A stretch of 64,000 nt of DNA from Lachnospiraceae bacterium (lineage in GTDB: Bacteria; Bacillota; Clostridia; Lachnospirales; Lachnospiraceae), in NCBI GenBank assembly GCA_022767285.1, contig JALENY010000010.1:1-64000 (forward strand), given 5' to 3'. Below, piece by piece: positions 35,065-43,837 of the stretch. Under the pieces are notes generated by a model. That model was not told where the DNA came from and did no database searches. It saw nothing but the letters and a program-made list of their open reading frames with translations. A program made the translations under genes and the position numbers. Positions within the stretch are counted from its first letter, which is position 1; the number at the start of each line of letters is the position of its first letter.

Positions 35065-35193
35065 TGGGTGTGTCCAGTGAAGCTGAACCGCATCCATGGC
35101 AAGAATTCACAGTATTAGAAGATCAGGTCGAATTGCCGTCATAAGAAATGGCGGCATGTTGAAGCCAAGTCTGATCTTGCAGGAGGAAGAGAG

Positions 35194-36804
35194 ATGGCAG
35201 TAAAATATGTATTTGTAACCGGCGGTGTTGTTTCTGGGCTGGGAAAAGGAATTACGGCGGCAAGTCTTGGGCGTCTTTTAAAAGCAAGAGGTTACCGGGT
35301 GACCATGCAGAAATTTGATCCGTACATTAATATTGATCCGGGAACCATGAATCCCATACAGCACGGCGAGGTGTTTGTAACCGATGATGGCGCTGAGACA
35401 GATCTGGATTTGGGACATTATGAACGCTTTATTGATGAGAGTCTGACTCAGAATTCCAATGTGACCACAGGGAAGATCTATTGGTCTGTACTTCACAAAG
35501 AACGACGCGGTGATTACGGCGGAGGCACAGTGCAGGTGATACCGCATATCACCAATGAGATTAAGAATCGTTTCTATCGAAATGAGGATGTGAATGAAAC
35601 CAGTATTGCGATTATTGAAGTGGGCGGCACCGTTGGTGATATCGAGAGTCAGCCTTTCCTGGAAGCAATCCGTCAATTTCAGCACGATGTAGGACACGAA
35701 AATGCTATTCTGATCCACGTTACGTTAATTCCGTATCTGCGGGCATCCGGTGAGATGAAGACAAAACCGACTCAGGCCAGTGTAAAAGAGCTGCAGGGAA
35801 TGGGAATTCAACCGGATATCATTGTATGCCGCTCTGAGCTGCCACTGAATCAGCAGATTAAGGATAAAATTGCCTTGTTCTGTAATGTGCCCAGTAATCA
35901 TGTGCTGCAGAATCTGGATGTGGAATATTTATATGAGGCACCTCTGGCCATGGAAAAAGAAAAGTTGGCGGATGTTGTCTGCGGCTGTCTCCATATGGAG
36001 TGTCCGGATCCGGATCTGACTGACTGGATTGAAATGATTGATGCACTTCGTAATCCTACAAAAGAAGTGACGGTCGCTTTGGTGGGGAAATATATTCAGC
36101 TTCACGATGCGTATATCAGTGTGGTGGAAGCTTTGAAGCACGGAGGAATCGGAACTCGTTCCACTGTTCATATTAAGTGGATCGATTCGGAAAAAGTTAC
36201 GCCGGAAAATGTGGAAGAATTACTGGGGGATGTGGACGGTATTCTTGTTCCGGGCGGTTTTGGTGATCGTGGAATTGACGGAAAAATACATGCTATTCAT
36301 TATGCACGGGAGCACAAAGTACCTTTCCTGGGCCTTTGCCTTGGCATGCAGCTGTCCATTGTAGAATATGCAAGAAATGTAGTCGGATACGGAGATGCCC
36401 ACAGCATTGAACTGAACCCGAATACTACACATCCGGTCATAGATCTGATGCCGGATCAGAACGGAATTACTGATATTGGAGGCACATTGCGTCTTGGCGC
36501 ATATCCGTGTGTTCTGAAAAAAGACAGCAAGGCTTATGAACTGTATGGACAGGAGACCATTCAGGAACGACACAGACATCGTTATGAAGTCAACAATACC
36601 TATCGGGATGTACTGGAAGCAAATGGTATGGTGTTGTCGGGCCTTTCTCCGGACGGAAGAATCGTGGAAATGATCGAGCTTCGGGATCATCCCTTCTTTA
36701 TTGCGACTCAGGCACATCCGGAACTGAAATCAAGACCGAATCGTCCGCACCCGCTGTTCCGCGGGTTTGTGGCAGCTTCGCTGGAGCATAAGGAGAAGAA
36801 ATAA
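35194..36804 (+). CDS. pyrG: CTP synthase
   Basis: PyrG has 536 residues and makes CTP from UTP, ATP and glutamine. The synthase domain starts with [17 protein letters not shown]. The C-terminal class I glutaminase has the nucleophile motif GLCLGMQ (Cys near 387) and the His-Glu pair in QAHPE. CAGGAGG precedes the ATG. It is a single-gene unit. Confidence 0.97.
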   Translation: MAVKYVFVTGGVVSGLGKGITAASLGRLLKARGYRVTMQKFDPYINIDPGTMNPIQHGEVFVTDDGAETDLDLGHYERFIDESLTQNSNVTTGKIYWSVLHKERRGDYGGGTVQVIPHITNEIKNRFYRNEDVNETSIAIIEVGGTVGDIESQPFLEAIRQFQHDVGHENAILIHVTLIPYLRASGEMKTKPTQASVKELQGMGIQPDIIVCRSELPLNQQIKDKIALFCNVPSNHVLQNLDVEYLYEAPLAMEKEKLADVVCGCLHMECPDPDLTDWIEMIDALRNPTKEVTVALVGKYIQLHDAYISVVEALKHGGIGTRSTVHIKWIDSEKVTPENVEELLGDVDGILVPGGFGDRGIDGKIHAIHYAREHKVPFLGLCLGMQLSIVEYARNVVGYGDAHSIELNPNTTHPVIDLMPDQNGITDIGGTLRLGAYPCVLKKDSKAYELYGQETIQERHRHRYEVNNTYRDVLEANGMVLSGLSPDGRIVEMIELRDHPFFIATQAHPELKSRPNRPHPLFRGFVAASLEHKEKK

Positions 36805-36845
36805 CGGTCGGGATAGTACAGGACAGAAAATATAAGAGTTTCCAT

Positions 36846-36890
36846 CATTCAGCAGCCCCAAATAAAAACATTATTTGGGGTTGCTGAATG
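36846..36890. repeat. Long palindrome after pyrG
   Basis: CATTCAGCA, CCCCAAATAA and their complements TTATTTGGGG and TGCTGAATG make a near-perfect stem of about 20 bp around AAACA. It likely serves as the pyrG terminator, although no T-run follows on the plus strand. Confidence 0.65.
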
Positions 36891-37069
36891 CCATTGAGAT
36901 ATAGTAAAATACTTTTTGAAGGGATATGATGTTTGAATATAAAATCTGATTATATGAGATATGAGCTTTTTTTATCAACATTCGGATGAGTCGGGGATAC
37001 AAACATCCGGATGTTTTTGTCTGGCTGCATTCAGTATTCTGCTGAACAGTCCTATAATAGGAGGTCGCC

Positions 37070-37429
37070 ATGGGATTTTGGATATTTATGTTCATCTGCG
37101 AATTATTGATACCGCTCACCATGATTGGGTTTGGAAAACAATTTCTTAAAAAATCGCCGAAAAACATTAATATGATTGTGGGTTACCGTACCAGCCGTTC
37201 CATGAAGAGCAAAGAAACGTGGGAATTTGCCCATCACTATTTCGGAAAACTGTGGTTTCGGCTTGGTTGGATCCTTCTTGTTCCGACTGTTATTGGTATG
37301 ATTTTGGTCATTGGAAAAGAGGAGGATATGGTCGGAAATGTGGGACTTGTCATAAATGTTGTACAGATAGTCGTGATGCTCATACCGATTTATTTTACGG
37401 AAAAAGCATTGAAAGAAAGATTCGGATAA
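37070..37429 (+). CDS. SdpI-family membrane protein
   Basis: This 119-residue membrane protein has three hydrophobic helices. The motif GYRTSRSMKSKETWEFAHHY after the first helix is the SdpI signature. SdpI gives immunity to the SdpC killing peptide in Bacillus; most homologues, including this one without an sdpC neighbour, have unknown roles. ATAGGAGG precedes the ATG. Confidence 0.85.
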   Translation: MGFWIFMFICELLIPLTMIGFGKQFLKKSPKNINMIVGYRTSRSMKSKETWEFAHHYFGKLWFRLGWILLVPTVIGMILVIGKEEDMVGNVGLVINVVQIVVMLIPIYFTEKALKERFG

Positions 37430-37535
37430 ACGGTATTCGGATTTGTACAGTGGTTCAGCGGGAAATACAGGGCATTATGCAAATAGAGTTTTCATTATTA
37501 TTTGGCTGCCGTGAAGCAGCAAGATGGAGAGCAAT

Positions 37536-38459
37536 ATGGATAAATTTAAATTTCTAAAAGACCAGAAAGTAGACTCCGGGCTGATCGAGGCTCTTGAGGC
37601 TTATCAAAGTCAGTTTGCAGTGGAGGAAGAAGTGTTTCACCGGGTAGTACAACCGCAGATCCCTTTTTTTGGGCGGGAAGTTCTGGAAATGGCTATAGCT
37701 GCTCTTTTGCAGGGGGAAAACCTGTTGCTGACCGGCGCGAAAGCTACCGGGAAAAATGTACTGGCAGAGAATCTTGCTTATCTGTTTGGACGTCCGGTTT
37801 TTAATGTTTCTTTTCATGTAAATACCAACAGCGGCGATTTGATCGGAACAGATACTTTTGTGGACAATCAGGTTCAGCTCAGGAAGGGAAGCATTTACCA
37901 GTGTGCCCAGTATGGCGGCTTTGGCATTCTGGATGAAGTAAATATGGCGAAAAATGACGCAGTTTCCGTGCTTCATGCCACATTGGATTATCGAAGAAGT
38001 ATAGATGTCCCGGGCTATGACAAAATTGACCTGCATCCGGCGGCTCGATTTATCGGAACCATGAATTATGGCTATGCCGGTACAAAAGAACTGAATGAGG
38101 CATTGGTATCCAGATTCCTGGTCATTGATATGCCGGAACAAAACGAGGAAACGCTGGATCAGATTCTGCAGACCTTGTTTCCGAAGCTGAAAAAAGAGGC
38201 GAGAGAGCAGTTTATGGGTATTTTTCTGGACCTGCAGACTAAGGCGGGAAACAGTGAGATATCTACAAAGCCGCTGGATCTTCGCGGACTGATTGCAGCT
38301 ATCCGGACTATGGAGTGCGGATTAAATCCCCATCTTGCCATAAAAATGGGAGTTATAAATAAAACGTTCGATATCTTTGAAAAAGAAATTGTGGAAGATG
38401 TCGTTATGACACGAATTCCTGCAGAATGGAATGCTTCTGATGTATGGAAGACGGAATAA
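37536..38459 (+). CDS. MoxR-type AAA+ ATPase
   Basis: This 307-residue ATPase has a Walker A variant GAKATGKN (near residues 67-74), a Walker B region GGFGILDEVNMA and the sensor region FIGTMNYGYAG. This matches MoxR/NorQ/CbbQ-type AAA+ proteins, which work with a VWA-domain partner in metal insertion or enzyme activation. The ATG at 37536 follows GGAGA; an ATG four codons upstream is possible. The likely VWA partner is about 11.6 kb downstream (50105-51901), not adjacent as usual. Confidence 0.82.
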   Translation: MDKFKFLKDQKVDSGLIEALEAYQSQFAVEEEVFHRVVQPQIPFFGREVLEMAIAALLQGENLLLTGAKATGKNVLAENLAYLFGRPVFNVSFHVNTNSGDLIGTDTFVDNQVQLRKGSIYQCAQYGGFGILDEVNMAKNDAVSVLHATLDYRRSIDVPGYDKIDLHPAARFIGTMNYGYAGTKELNEALVSRFLVIDMPEQNEETLDQILQTLFPKLKKEAREQFMGIFLDLQTKAGNSEISTKPLDLRGLIAAIRTMECGLNPHLAIKMGVINKTFDIFEKEIVEDVVMTRIPAEWNASDVWKTE

Positions 38460-38489
38460 TAAAAGTAACAGGGGACGATTGCAAACAGA

Positions 38490-38552
38490 GCATATCAATA
38501 TAATAAAGTGGGCATATCAATGCAAAATCGATGAAAATAGGAGCATATCAAT
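38490..38552 (+). repeat. Three direct copies of GCATATCAAT
   Basis: GCATATCAAT occurs at 38490-38499, 38512-38521 and 38543-38552. The last copy forms the 5' arm of the terminator. No protein-binding role is known. Confidence 0.6.
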
Positions 38553-38570
38553 CTGATATGCTCCATTCTT
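38540..38570. terminator. Terminator between convergent AAA and eutP genes
   Basis: GGAGCATATCA and TGATATGCTCC pair perfectly around ATC. TTCTTTTAT follows on the plus strand and A-rich sequence is on the other side, so it may serve both convergent genes. Confidence 0.8.
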
Positions 38571-39098
38571 TTATATTTCTTCCGGATATTCAATCCCTTC
38601 CGGGAGCGGATCCCATTCTTTTAATCCGAGGCTTTGTTTGAATTTCGCCTGCTCCATTGTCAAAGGAGGCAGATCCTCTTCCAGATATTCCATCAGTTCA
38701 CTGACGCCTTCTCTAGTCACATTATTGATCAGAAAAATGCGCTCACAGCCGGCGTTGACCATCCACTGTTTGACCATGGCAATATTTGCATAGGGTGAAT
38801 CCGTTTTTGTAATAATGCCAATAATCGGTCGTAAAATAAAGGAATGCAGACTTGCACTAAACAGATTAAACGGTTCATCTGCTGCCTGGACGATAGCCAC
38901 AACATCAGCCTCGAAAGAAAAGCAGGCCAGACCCACACTAAAGCGTTTTGATTCGGCATACTCTCCAGGTGAGTCGATCATACTTTCATCCGTTTTGGTA
39001 TATTGAGTTTTCTCATAATGAAGCTCCTCACCTTTCAGAGCCTGTACCAGGGAAGTTTTTCCGGCTTCGCTTCTGCCCATCAAAAATAATTTCTTCAT
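38571..39098 (-). CDS. eutP: EutP/PduV-family microcompartment GTPase-like protein
   Basis: This 175-residue P-loop protein has Walker A GRSEAGKTS near residues 8-16, a DSPGEY switch-like motif and a TKTD-type guanine-recognition motif (IITKTDSP). EutP and PduV occur in ethanolamine and propanediol microcompartment operons; PduV is linked to compartment movement and EutP has acetate-kinase activity in Salmonella. It is the last gene of a three-gene operon after two shell genes; the spacing is 20 bases. No signature enzyme lies nearby. Confidence 0.85.
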   Translation of the reverse strand: MKKLFLMGRSEAGKTSLVQALKGEELHYEKTQYTKTDESMIDSPGEYAESKRFSVGLACFSFEADVVAIVQAADEPFNLFSASLHSFILRPIIGIITKTDSPYANIAMVKQWMVNAGCERIFLINNVTREGVSELMEYLEEDLPPLTMEQAKFKQSLGLKEWDPLPEGIEYPEEI

Positions 39099-39118
39099 TT
39101 TTCACCCAGTCCTGTTTC

Positions 39119-39547
39119 TTAGCTTTTGTGGACTTCACAGGTTTTAAAGCCCAGCTCTTTATCGAAAAATCTGACAACTTCTTCAACCGCAGTCTGTACT
39201 TGAGACAATCCACCGGTGATGATCAGAGAACCGCAGAAACGATCCATAAAACCAATCTGCACATCAGCACTTTTCACTGCAGTATCCGCCGCAACAACAA
39301 CCGCCTCCCAGGGAGTAAACCGGAGCATGCCGATCGATTCACCGGTATGGTCCTCGCCCTCGTGAACGCCGATATGCAGCCCCAGATTCTGATAAATGCA
39401 GGTCTGTGACGGACTTATCACATGAGCCAGGCAAACTTCCTTACCGGGAACCCGAACACGGGTCATGCGCAGCTTCTTTCCTTTCAGCTGTTCATAATCA
39501 CCGTGGAATATTTTTTCCAACAGTTCTTCCTTCGTTATTTGACCCAT
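39119..39547 (-). CDS. EutS/PduU-type bacterial microcompartment shell protein, long form
   Basis: This 142-residue protein has a permuted BMC-H domain as in EutS and PduU, from about residue 23 to the end, with motifs HVISPSQTCIYQNLGL and GIGML-like SIGMLRFTPWEAVVVAADTAVKSADV. An extra N-terminal helix (about residues 1-22, ELLEKIFHGDYEQL) is not in standard EutS; it may be an encapsulation or anchoring peptide. It differs clearly from the neighbouring EutS-like protein, so the two could form mixed hexamers. Confidence 0.85.
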   Translation of the reverse strand: MGQITKEELLEKIFHGDYEQLKGKKLRMTRVRVPGKEVCLAHVISPSQTCIYQNLGLHIGVHEGEDHTGESIGMLRFTPWEAVVVAADTAVKSADVQIGFMDRFCGSLIITGGLSQVQTAVEEVVRFFDKELGFKTCEVHKS

Positions 39548-39558
39548 GGCTGCACTTC

Positions 39559-39924
39559 CTATCTCTTTGTAATTTTACATACTACATAACCCAGAGTATC
39601 ACGGAAATAATCAACAATTTCAGTCATGGCAGACATAACATCCGAGATTTCTCCGGTAATGATCAATGTTCCGGTAAATCGATCCGCAAACCCGAGATAG
39701 ACATTACCGCTTTTAACTGCGATATCAGATGCAATTACGGCTGACTCCGGAGGGGTCATATTCATAATTCCGATGGCAGAGGAACGGTAATCCAACTGCG
39801 GATTTAACCCAAGTTTCTGGTATATGATCGGAGCCGGACCGCCCATTACATGTGCAAAGGTGATTTCTTTGCCGGCCACAGTTTCCTGTACAATTCTTAT
39901 TTGTTCTCCACGTTCATTTGCCAT
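39559..39924 (-). CDS. eutS: EutS/PduU-type bacterial microcompartment shell protein
   Basis: This 121-residue permuted BMC-H protein has the EutS layout, with VMGGPAPIIYQKLGL and AIGIMNMTPPESAVIASDIAVKS. EutS-type hexamers have a bent shape with a beta-barrel cap and may lie at shell edges. The start follows GAGAGGAACAG on the minus strand. It is the first gene after a consensus promoter and an attenuator-like leader. Confidence 0.9.
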   Translation of the reverse strand: MANERGEQIRIVQETVAGKEITFAHVMGGPAPIIYQKLGLNPQLDYRSSAIGIMNMTPPESAVIASDIAVKSGNVYLGFADRFTGTLIITGEISDVMSAMTEIVDYFRDTLGYVVCKITKR

Positions 39925-39986
39925 TTGTCTGTTCCTCTCTTTCAGAAATCATTTTGACAGCATCTGCATACACTACCAAATTACCC

Positions 39987-40031
39987 GTAAAAACAAAATG
40001 CCCCAAACAAAATCGTTCAGGACATTTTGTT
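39987..40031 (-). terminator. Intrinsic terminator within the eutS leader (attenuator candidate)
   Basis: On the minus strand ACAAAATGTCC pairs with GGGCATTTTGT, followed by TTTT. It lies between the promoter and eutS, so it must be read through for expression. A competing pair, GGAC (just upstream) with GTCC in the 5' arm, could act as an antiterminator. Operons for microcompartments are often controlled by ANTAR antiterminators or riboswitches; none is proven here. Confidence 0.65.
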
Positions 40032-40086
40032 AAGTCCAATCTTTTCTGCTGTATTTGTCGTGTCAAAAACAATCTGCTTTTATAAA

Positions 40087-40115
40087 ATCATACTATCAGA
40101 CATTTTTCATGTCAA
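40087..40115 (-). promoter_or_regulatory. Sigma-A promoter of the eutS-eutS-eutP operon
   Basis: On the minus strand TTGACA (40115-40110), a 17-base spacer and TATGAT (40092-40087) form a near-consensus promoter. Transcription would start near 40080, giving a leader of about 155 bases before eutS. Confidence 0.85.
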
Positions 40116-40137
40116 GTTGAAATCCGATGATAATTGG

Positions 40138-41802
40138 TCAAAATAATACTGTTTTTAAATGATCAATAAAGATATCCCGGATCCCTTCGTATTCGCCAAG
40201 GCCCTTCATGACCGGAGTTACTTCGTATCCGGCTTCTTTAAATTTGCAGTACCAGGATTCCGGATCATCTCCCGCCATATCATTTTTTGCGTGATCTCCG
40301 GCTACGATCATAAAGGGTGCCAGAATAACTTCGCGCGGGTGATAGGCATCGATCATACGTTTCAGGCTTTCCATAGAGGGATATGCTTCTACGGTTCCGA
40401 GAAAAATATTGGGATAGCCTTTGTCTTTGAATGTATAGTCCAGGGCTGCATATATGGAGTTGGAAAAATGCGTAGTTCCATGTCCCATAAATACCAGTGC
40501 CTGATCCGGTTTCAGCCAGGAAAACTCTTTGCCGAGCACTTCGATGACACGGCTGCTGTCCTCCTCAGAGGTAAGCAGAGGTGCACCGAAGGAAATGGAT
40601 TGAAAAGAATCCCGGAAAGAGAGGGCATCTTCTTTCATCAGATCGTTTTCAATACCGTTGATCACATGGGTTGGCTGTACCAGCACATCCGTAATTCCGT
40701 CGGCTTTCATCTGCTCCATGGCCTCTTTTACATTCATAATATGAAGATTATCCCTCGATTTCAGCTTTCGGATGATCATCTTGCTGGTCCATGCCCGGTA
40801 AACGGGATAATCCGGGAATGCCTTTCTCATATCATCTTCAATGGCATCGATCGTAACTTTTCTGGTATCATCATGGCTGGTTCCGAAGCTTACAGCCAGA
40901 ATTGCTTTTTTCTCATTTTTGTTCACCGGTGAAATTCCTCCGTAATGTGTTGTATTCAGATTAGTATCTGCAATATATTTCTCCAGGGTCTTCAGATTCC
41001 TGGGAATGGGAAGATTCATTCTCAAAACCCCTTTTCGGCACAGACTGTCAAACAGTTCCAGAACCGCGGGCGGTTCCAGGTTGGTCTGTGCCAGGACACC
41101 CCGGTTACTGAAAACCTGCTCTGGCGTGCCGTGCATAAGTACCTGTCCCTCATGGAAAAGCATGATCTGATCCGCCCATTCATAGGCATAGTTTACATCA
41201 TGCGTTGCCATAAATACCGTGATTCCCGATTCCGTCATTTGATCTACGATCCGGTTGACCATGGCGGTGTGTCTGGGATCCAGGGCAGCAGCCGGTTCAT
41301 CGAGAATGATGATGTCCGGTTTCATCACAAGGATGTCTGCAATGGAAACCTGTTTTTTTTGCCCTCCGCTGAGGGCATGGGTGGGTTTGTGACGGAAAAG
41401 CGTGATTTCCAGTTCGGCGATTACGTCTTCTACCGCACTTTTTACTTCTGCTTCAGGCAGCCCCAGATTCAGTGCGCCAAAAGAAATCTCCTGATAGACG
41501 CTGGCGGAGAAGAGCTGGTTATCGGGATCCTGAAAGACGATACCGATCTTGCTCCGGAGTTTCAAAAGACTCTTTTTGTCGTAAGCGTATGGCTCTCCAT
41601 TATAATAGAGGGTACCGGAAGAAGGTTTGTGGATACCGGTACAACACAGGAAAAAAGTGGATTTTCCGGAACCGTTGGCGCCCATAAAAGCAACCTTTTG
41701 CCCGCGTTTTATTTCAAGGGAGAGACCGTTCAGGGAGTGCGATTTTTCGTCGTTGTAAGAAAAGTACAGATCTTCCGCTTTTAATATGATATCATTGTTC
41801 AT
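40138..41802 (-). CDS. cbiO/cbiK: Cobalt ECF transporter ATPase fused to sirohydrochlorin cobaltochelatase
   Basis: This 554-residue fusion has an N-terminal ABC ATPase (CbiO, about 1-280) with Walker A GANGSGKST, signature LSGGQKKQ and Walker B IILDEP. The C-terminal part (about 298-554) is a CbiK-type chelatase that inserts cobalt into sirohydrochlorin; candidate metal ligands lie in MGHGTTHF (about residue 438) and AGDHAKND (about 502), matching the two active-site histidines of the family. It is the last gene of the cbiMNQO operon and overlaps cbiQ by 4 bases. The fusion joins cobalt entry to cobalt insertion. Confidence 0.92.
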   Translation of the reverse strand: MNNDIILKAEDLYFSYNDEKSHSLNGLSLEIKRGQKVAFMGANGSGKSTFFLCCTGIHKPSSGTLYYNGEPYAYDKKSLLKLRSKIGIVFQDPDNQLFSASVYQEISFGALNLGLPEAEVKSAVEDVIAELEITLFRHKPTHALSGGQKKQVSIADILVMKPDIIILDEPAAALDPRHTAMVNRIVDQMTESGITVFMATHDVNYAYEWADQIMLFHEGQVLMHGTPEQVFSNRGVLAQTNLEPPAVLELFDSLCRKGVLRMNLPIPRNLKTLEKYIADTNLNTTHYGGISPVNKNEKKAILAVSFGTSHDDTRKVTIDAIEDDMRKAFPDYPVYRAWTSKMIIRKLKSRDNLHIMNVKEAMEQMKADGITDVLVQPTHVINGIENDLMKEDALSFRDSFQSISFGAPLLTSEEDSSRVIEVLGKEFSWLKPDQALVFMGHGTTHFSNSIYAALDYTFKDKGYPNIFLGTVEAYPSMESLKRMIDAYHPREVILAPFMIVAGDHAKNDMAGDDPESWYCKFKEAGYEVTPVMKGLGEYEGIRDIFIDHLKTVLF

Positions 41803-42575
41803 GCAAAGAACCTCCTCCAGATAAATAGTGCAAAAAGAAACAGCTCAAACACGGCAATGAGTACAATGACTTTCTTCTTTGGCGGGTGATCTTCGCTTAA
41901 TACCCGGATCGTGCCGTCATAACAGCGGGCTTCCATAGAGGCGTAGAGAGCATTGGAACGCTTCACTGCCCGTATCATAAGGACAGAGCACATGGAAGCA
42001 AAAGATTTGAGCGAAGTTCGGTAATTGCGATTTCCCATTCTGCATTCCTGTGCGGTTGAAATATAGTAGGCCGTGTCAAGAAGAATAAAGATGAAACGAT
42101 AAATGAGCATCATAAGCTCAATCAGCAGTTTGGGGCAGTGCAGCCGATCCAGAACCATGAGGATATCCGGCATGGGCGTGTTCATGGATAAAAAATAGAG
42201 ACAGGATACGGCTGCCAGTGCAGTGAGAATTAACTGCAGCGCGTACATGAGTCCGTAAAGGCTCCCGGTAATATACCAACTGCCAATGGGGAGGGCGAAT
42301 AGATCAAGCGGTTCGCGTTTAACATGAACCATGATCGCCGCTGTACTCAAAAAGAGAAATGCCAGGGGGATACACAGAAAATGCAGATAGCGGAAAAGGG
42401 GGATTCTTCCTTTCCATACGGTAAGAATCCCCATAACAGCCAAAACAATACATGCAATTATCATGGAACGGCTCATGACGCACAGGATGAGTGTGAACAT
42501 GGAAAAAGCAAATTTCTCACCGGCATTTTCATATCTGAGCCCGGAATTATAGCATAATTTGTCAATGGTAATCAT
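41799..42575 (-). CDS. cbiQ: Cobalt ECF transporter transmembrane protein CbiQ
   Basis: CbiQ has 258 residues and is the T component of the cobalt importer, linking substrate capture to the ATPase. It has about five to six membrane helices. The cytoplasmic coupling region is ALYASMEARCYDG, with the conserved Ala-Arg-Gly-type motif. It lies between cbiN and cbiO with a short gap upstream and an overlap downstream. Confidence 0.92.
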   Translation of the reverse strand: MITIDKLCYNSGLRYENAGEKFAFSMFTLILCVMSRSMIIACIVLAVMGILTVWKGRIPLFRYLHFLCIPLAFLFLSTAAIMVHVKREPLDLFALPIGSWYITGSLYGLMYALQLILTALAAVSCLYFLSMNTPMPDILMVLDRLHCPKLLIELMMLIYRFIFILLDTAYYISTAQECRMGNRNYRTSLKSFASMCSVLMIRAVKRSNALYASMEARCYDGTIRVLSEDHPPKKKVIVLIAVFELFLFALFIWRRFFA

Positions 42576-42599
42576 TTTTGTTTCCTTTCAGCGGAAAAA

Positions 42600-42899
42600 T
42601 CATTCCCCTTTTCCCTGCTTCTTTCTCTCAACGAATCGGCCCATAAAGAAGGCGATAATACCAACACCGATGGAAGACTGAATACAAAAGAGAAGGCTTT
42701 CCACTTCTCCGGGAATCTCATGCCCCAGTATTTTTTCAAGAATCGGTTCTGCAATGGGCGTAAAACCGGAATCCACTTCTTCAACGACCTGGCTGCCTGC
42801 ATCGTCGGAACCGCCGAATTCGGCGTCTTTTAATACAAACAGAGGGATAAACGCGATCAAAATGACCAGGATCATTAAAAGAATCACTTTCTTTTTCAT
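42600..42899 (-). CDS. cbiN: Cobalt transport protein CbiN
   Basis: CbiN has 99 residues and two membrane helices (about 5-22 and 70-90) with an extracytoplasmic loop containing FGGSDDAG, the family pattern. It helps CbiM load cobalt. The ATG after GGGAGG on the minus strand is chosen; a longer reading overlapping cbiM is not likely. Confidence 0.92.
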   Translation of the reverse strand: MKKKVILLMILVILIAFIPLFVLKDAEFGGSDDAGSQVVEEVDSGFTPIAEPILEKILGHEIPGEVESLLFCIQSSIGVGIIAFFMGRFVERKKQGKGE

Positions 42900-42900
42900 T

Positions 42901-43647
42901 TTATTTTTCCTCCCTGATAAATCCGACTGCCCGAAGTTCCGGTTTTGCATAATTTTCCAGCCCCATGACAATCAGTACCGTTAGGATGCCTTCGACAATG
43001 GCCAGAGGTATCTGTGTGGGTGCGAAGACCAGAAGAAACTTGCCCATTGCACCGAAAACAGTAGTATCTGCATGATGAGCCAAAGCCATCTGCACGGCGG
43101 TCACGCAGTAAGTAAAAAGATCCCCCAAAGCAGCTGCCAGGAATACAGAGACCATTTTGTTTACCTTACATTTCCTGCAAATTTTGAAAATGCCCCAGGT
43201 AACAAAAGGCCCCGCGATCGCCATTGAAAAAGTGTTGGCGCCGATGGTGGTAAGTCCGCCGTGTGCCAGCAGGATTGCCTGAAAAATAAGAACGATCAGT
43301 CCGAGAATGGACACGGCACTGGGACCGAATAAAATGGCACCCAGACCCGTTCCGGTCATATGAGAACAGCTGCCCGTAACAGACGGTATTTTCAGAGATG
43401 AGATCACAAACACAAAGGCTCCGGACATAGCCAGCAGCGTAATCAGATTTCTGTGTTCGTTCAGTGTCTTTTTGATGGACATAAATCCGGCAGCCAGAAA
43501 GGGAATACAAAGTACCCCCCAGGCGATGCAGTAAGCACCGGGAAGATATCCTTCCATAATATGCATGGCAGAAACATTTGGCACGATACCGAAGGTAAGG
43601 GCGAAGATGCCGGTCAAAGTGATGATTTTCTTTTGCTTCTTATTCAT
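42901..43647 (-). CDS. cbiM: Cobalt ECF transporter substrate-binding protein CbiM
   Basis: CbiM has 248 residues. A signal-peptide-like helix (about 7-27) ends before the mature MHIMEGYLP; the N-terminal Met-His after cleavage is the metal ligand in this family. About seven further membrane helices follow. The H69-type and THR-like ligands are less clear. AAAGGAG precedes the ATG. It is the first gene downstream of a cobalamin riboswitch. Confidence 0.94.
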   Translation of the reverse strand: MNKKQKKIITLTGIFALTFGIVPNVSAMHIMEGYLPGAYCIAWGVLCIPFLAAGFMSIKKTLNEHRNLITLLAMSGAFVFVISSLKIPSVTGSCSHMTGTGLGAILFGPSAVSILGLIVLIFQAILLAHGGLTTIGANTFSMAIAGPFVTWGIFKICRKCKVNKMVSVFLAAALGDLFTYCVTAVQMALAHHADTTVFGAMGKFLLVFAPTQIPLAIVEGILTVLIVMGLENYAKPELRAVGFIREEK

Positions 43648-43718
43648 GATTTCTCCTTTTCAGGTATTCAACAGGTAAAAGTTTCTTCTCCGCAGGATGA
43701 CGCACATTCTTATGTAAT

Positions 43719-43748
43719 AAAAAAACCTGTTGGAAAATTCCCGACAGG
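43719..43748 (-). terminator. Expression-platform terminator of the cobalamin riboswitch
   Basis: On the minus strand CCTGT-GGAA and TTCC-ACAGG form a hairpin followed by seven T. It lies between the aptamer and cbiM, as expected for transcriptional control by the riboswitch. Confidence 0.85.
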
Positions 43749-43837
43749 CGATTAGAAGAACAGAGCGACAGCACAGCGAAAACAGGCAGTCAGTTGTTCT
43801 TACACGTGGCCATCGTTCGTAACCGTTGTGCAGATCG

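Noticed and set aside
40159-41784. Long open frames on the plus strand opposite cbiO/cbiK
   Set aside because: They mirror the codon pattern of a clear ABC ATPase/chelatase gene and have no ribosome site or recognisable domain.
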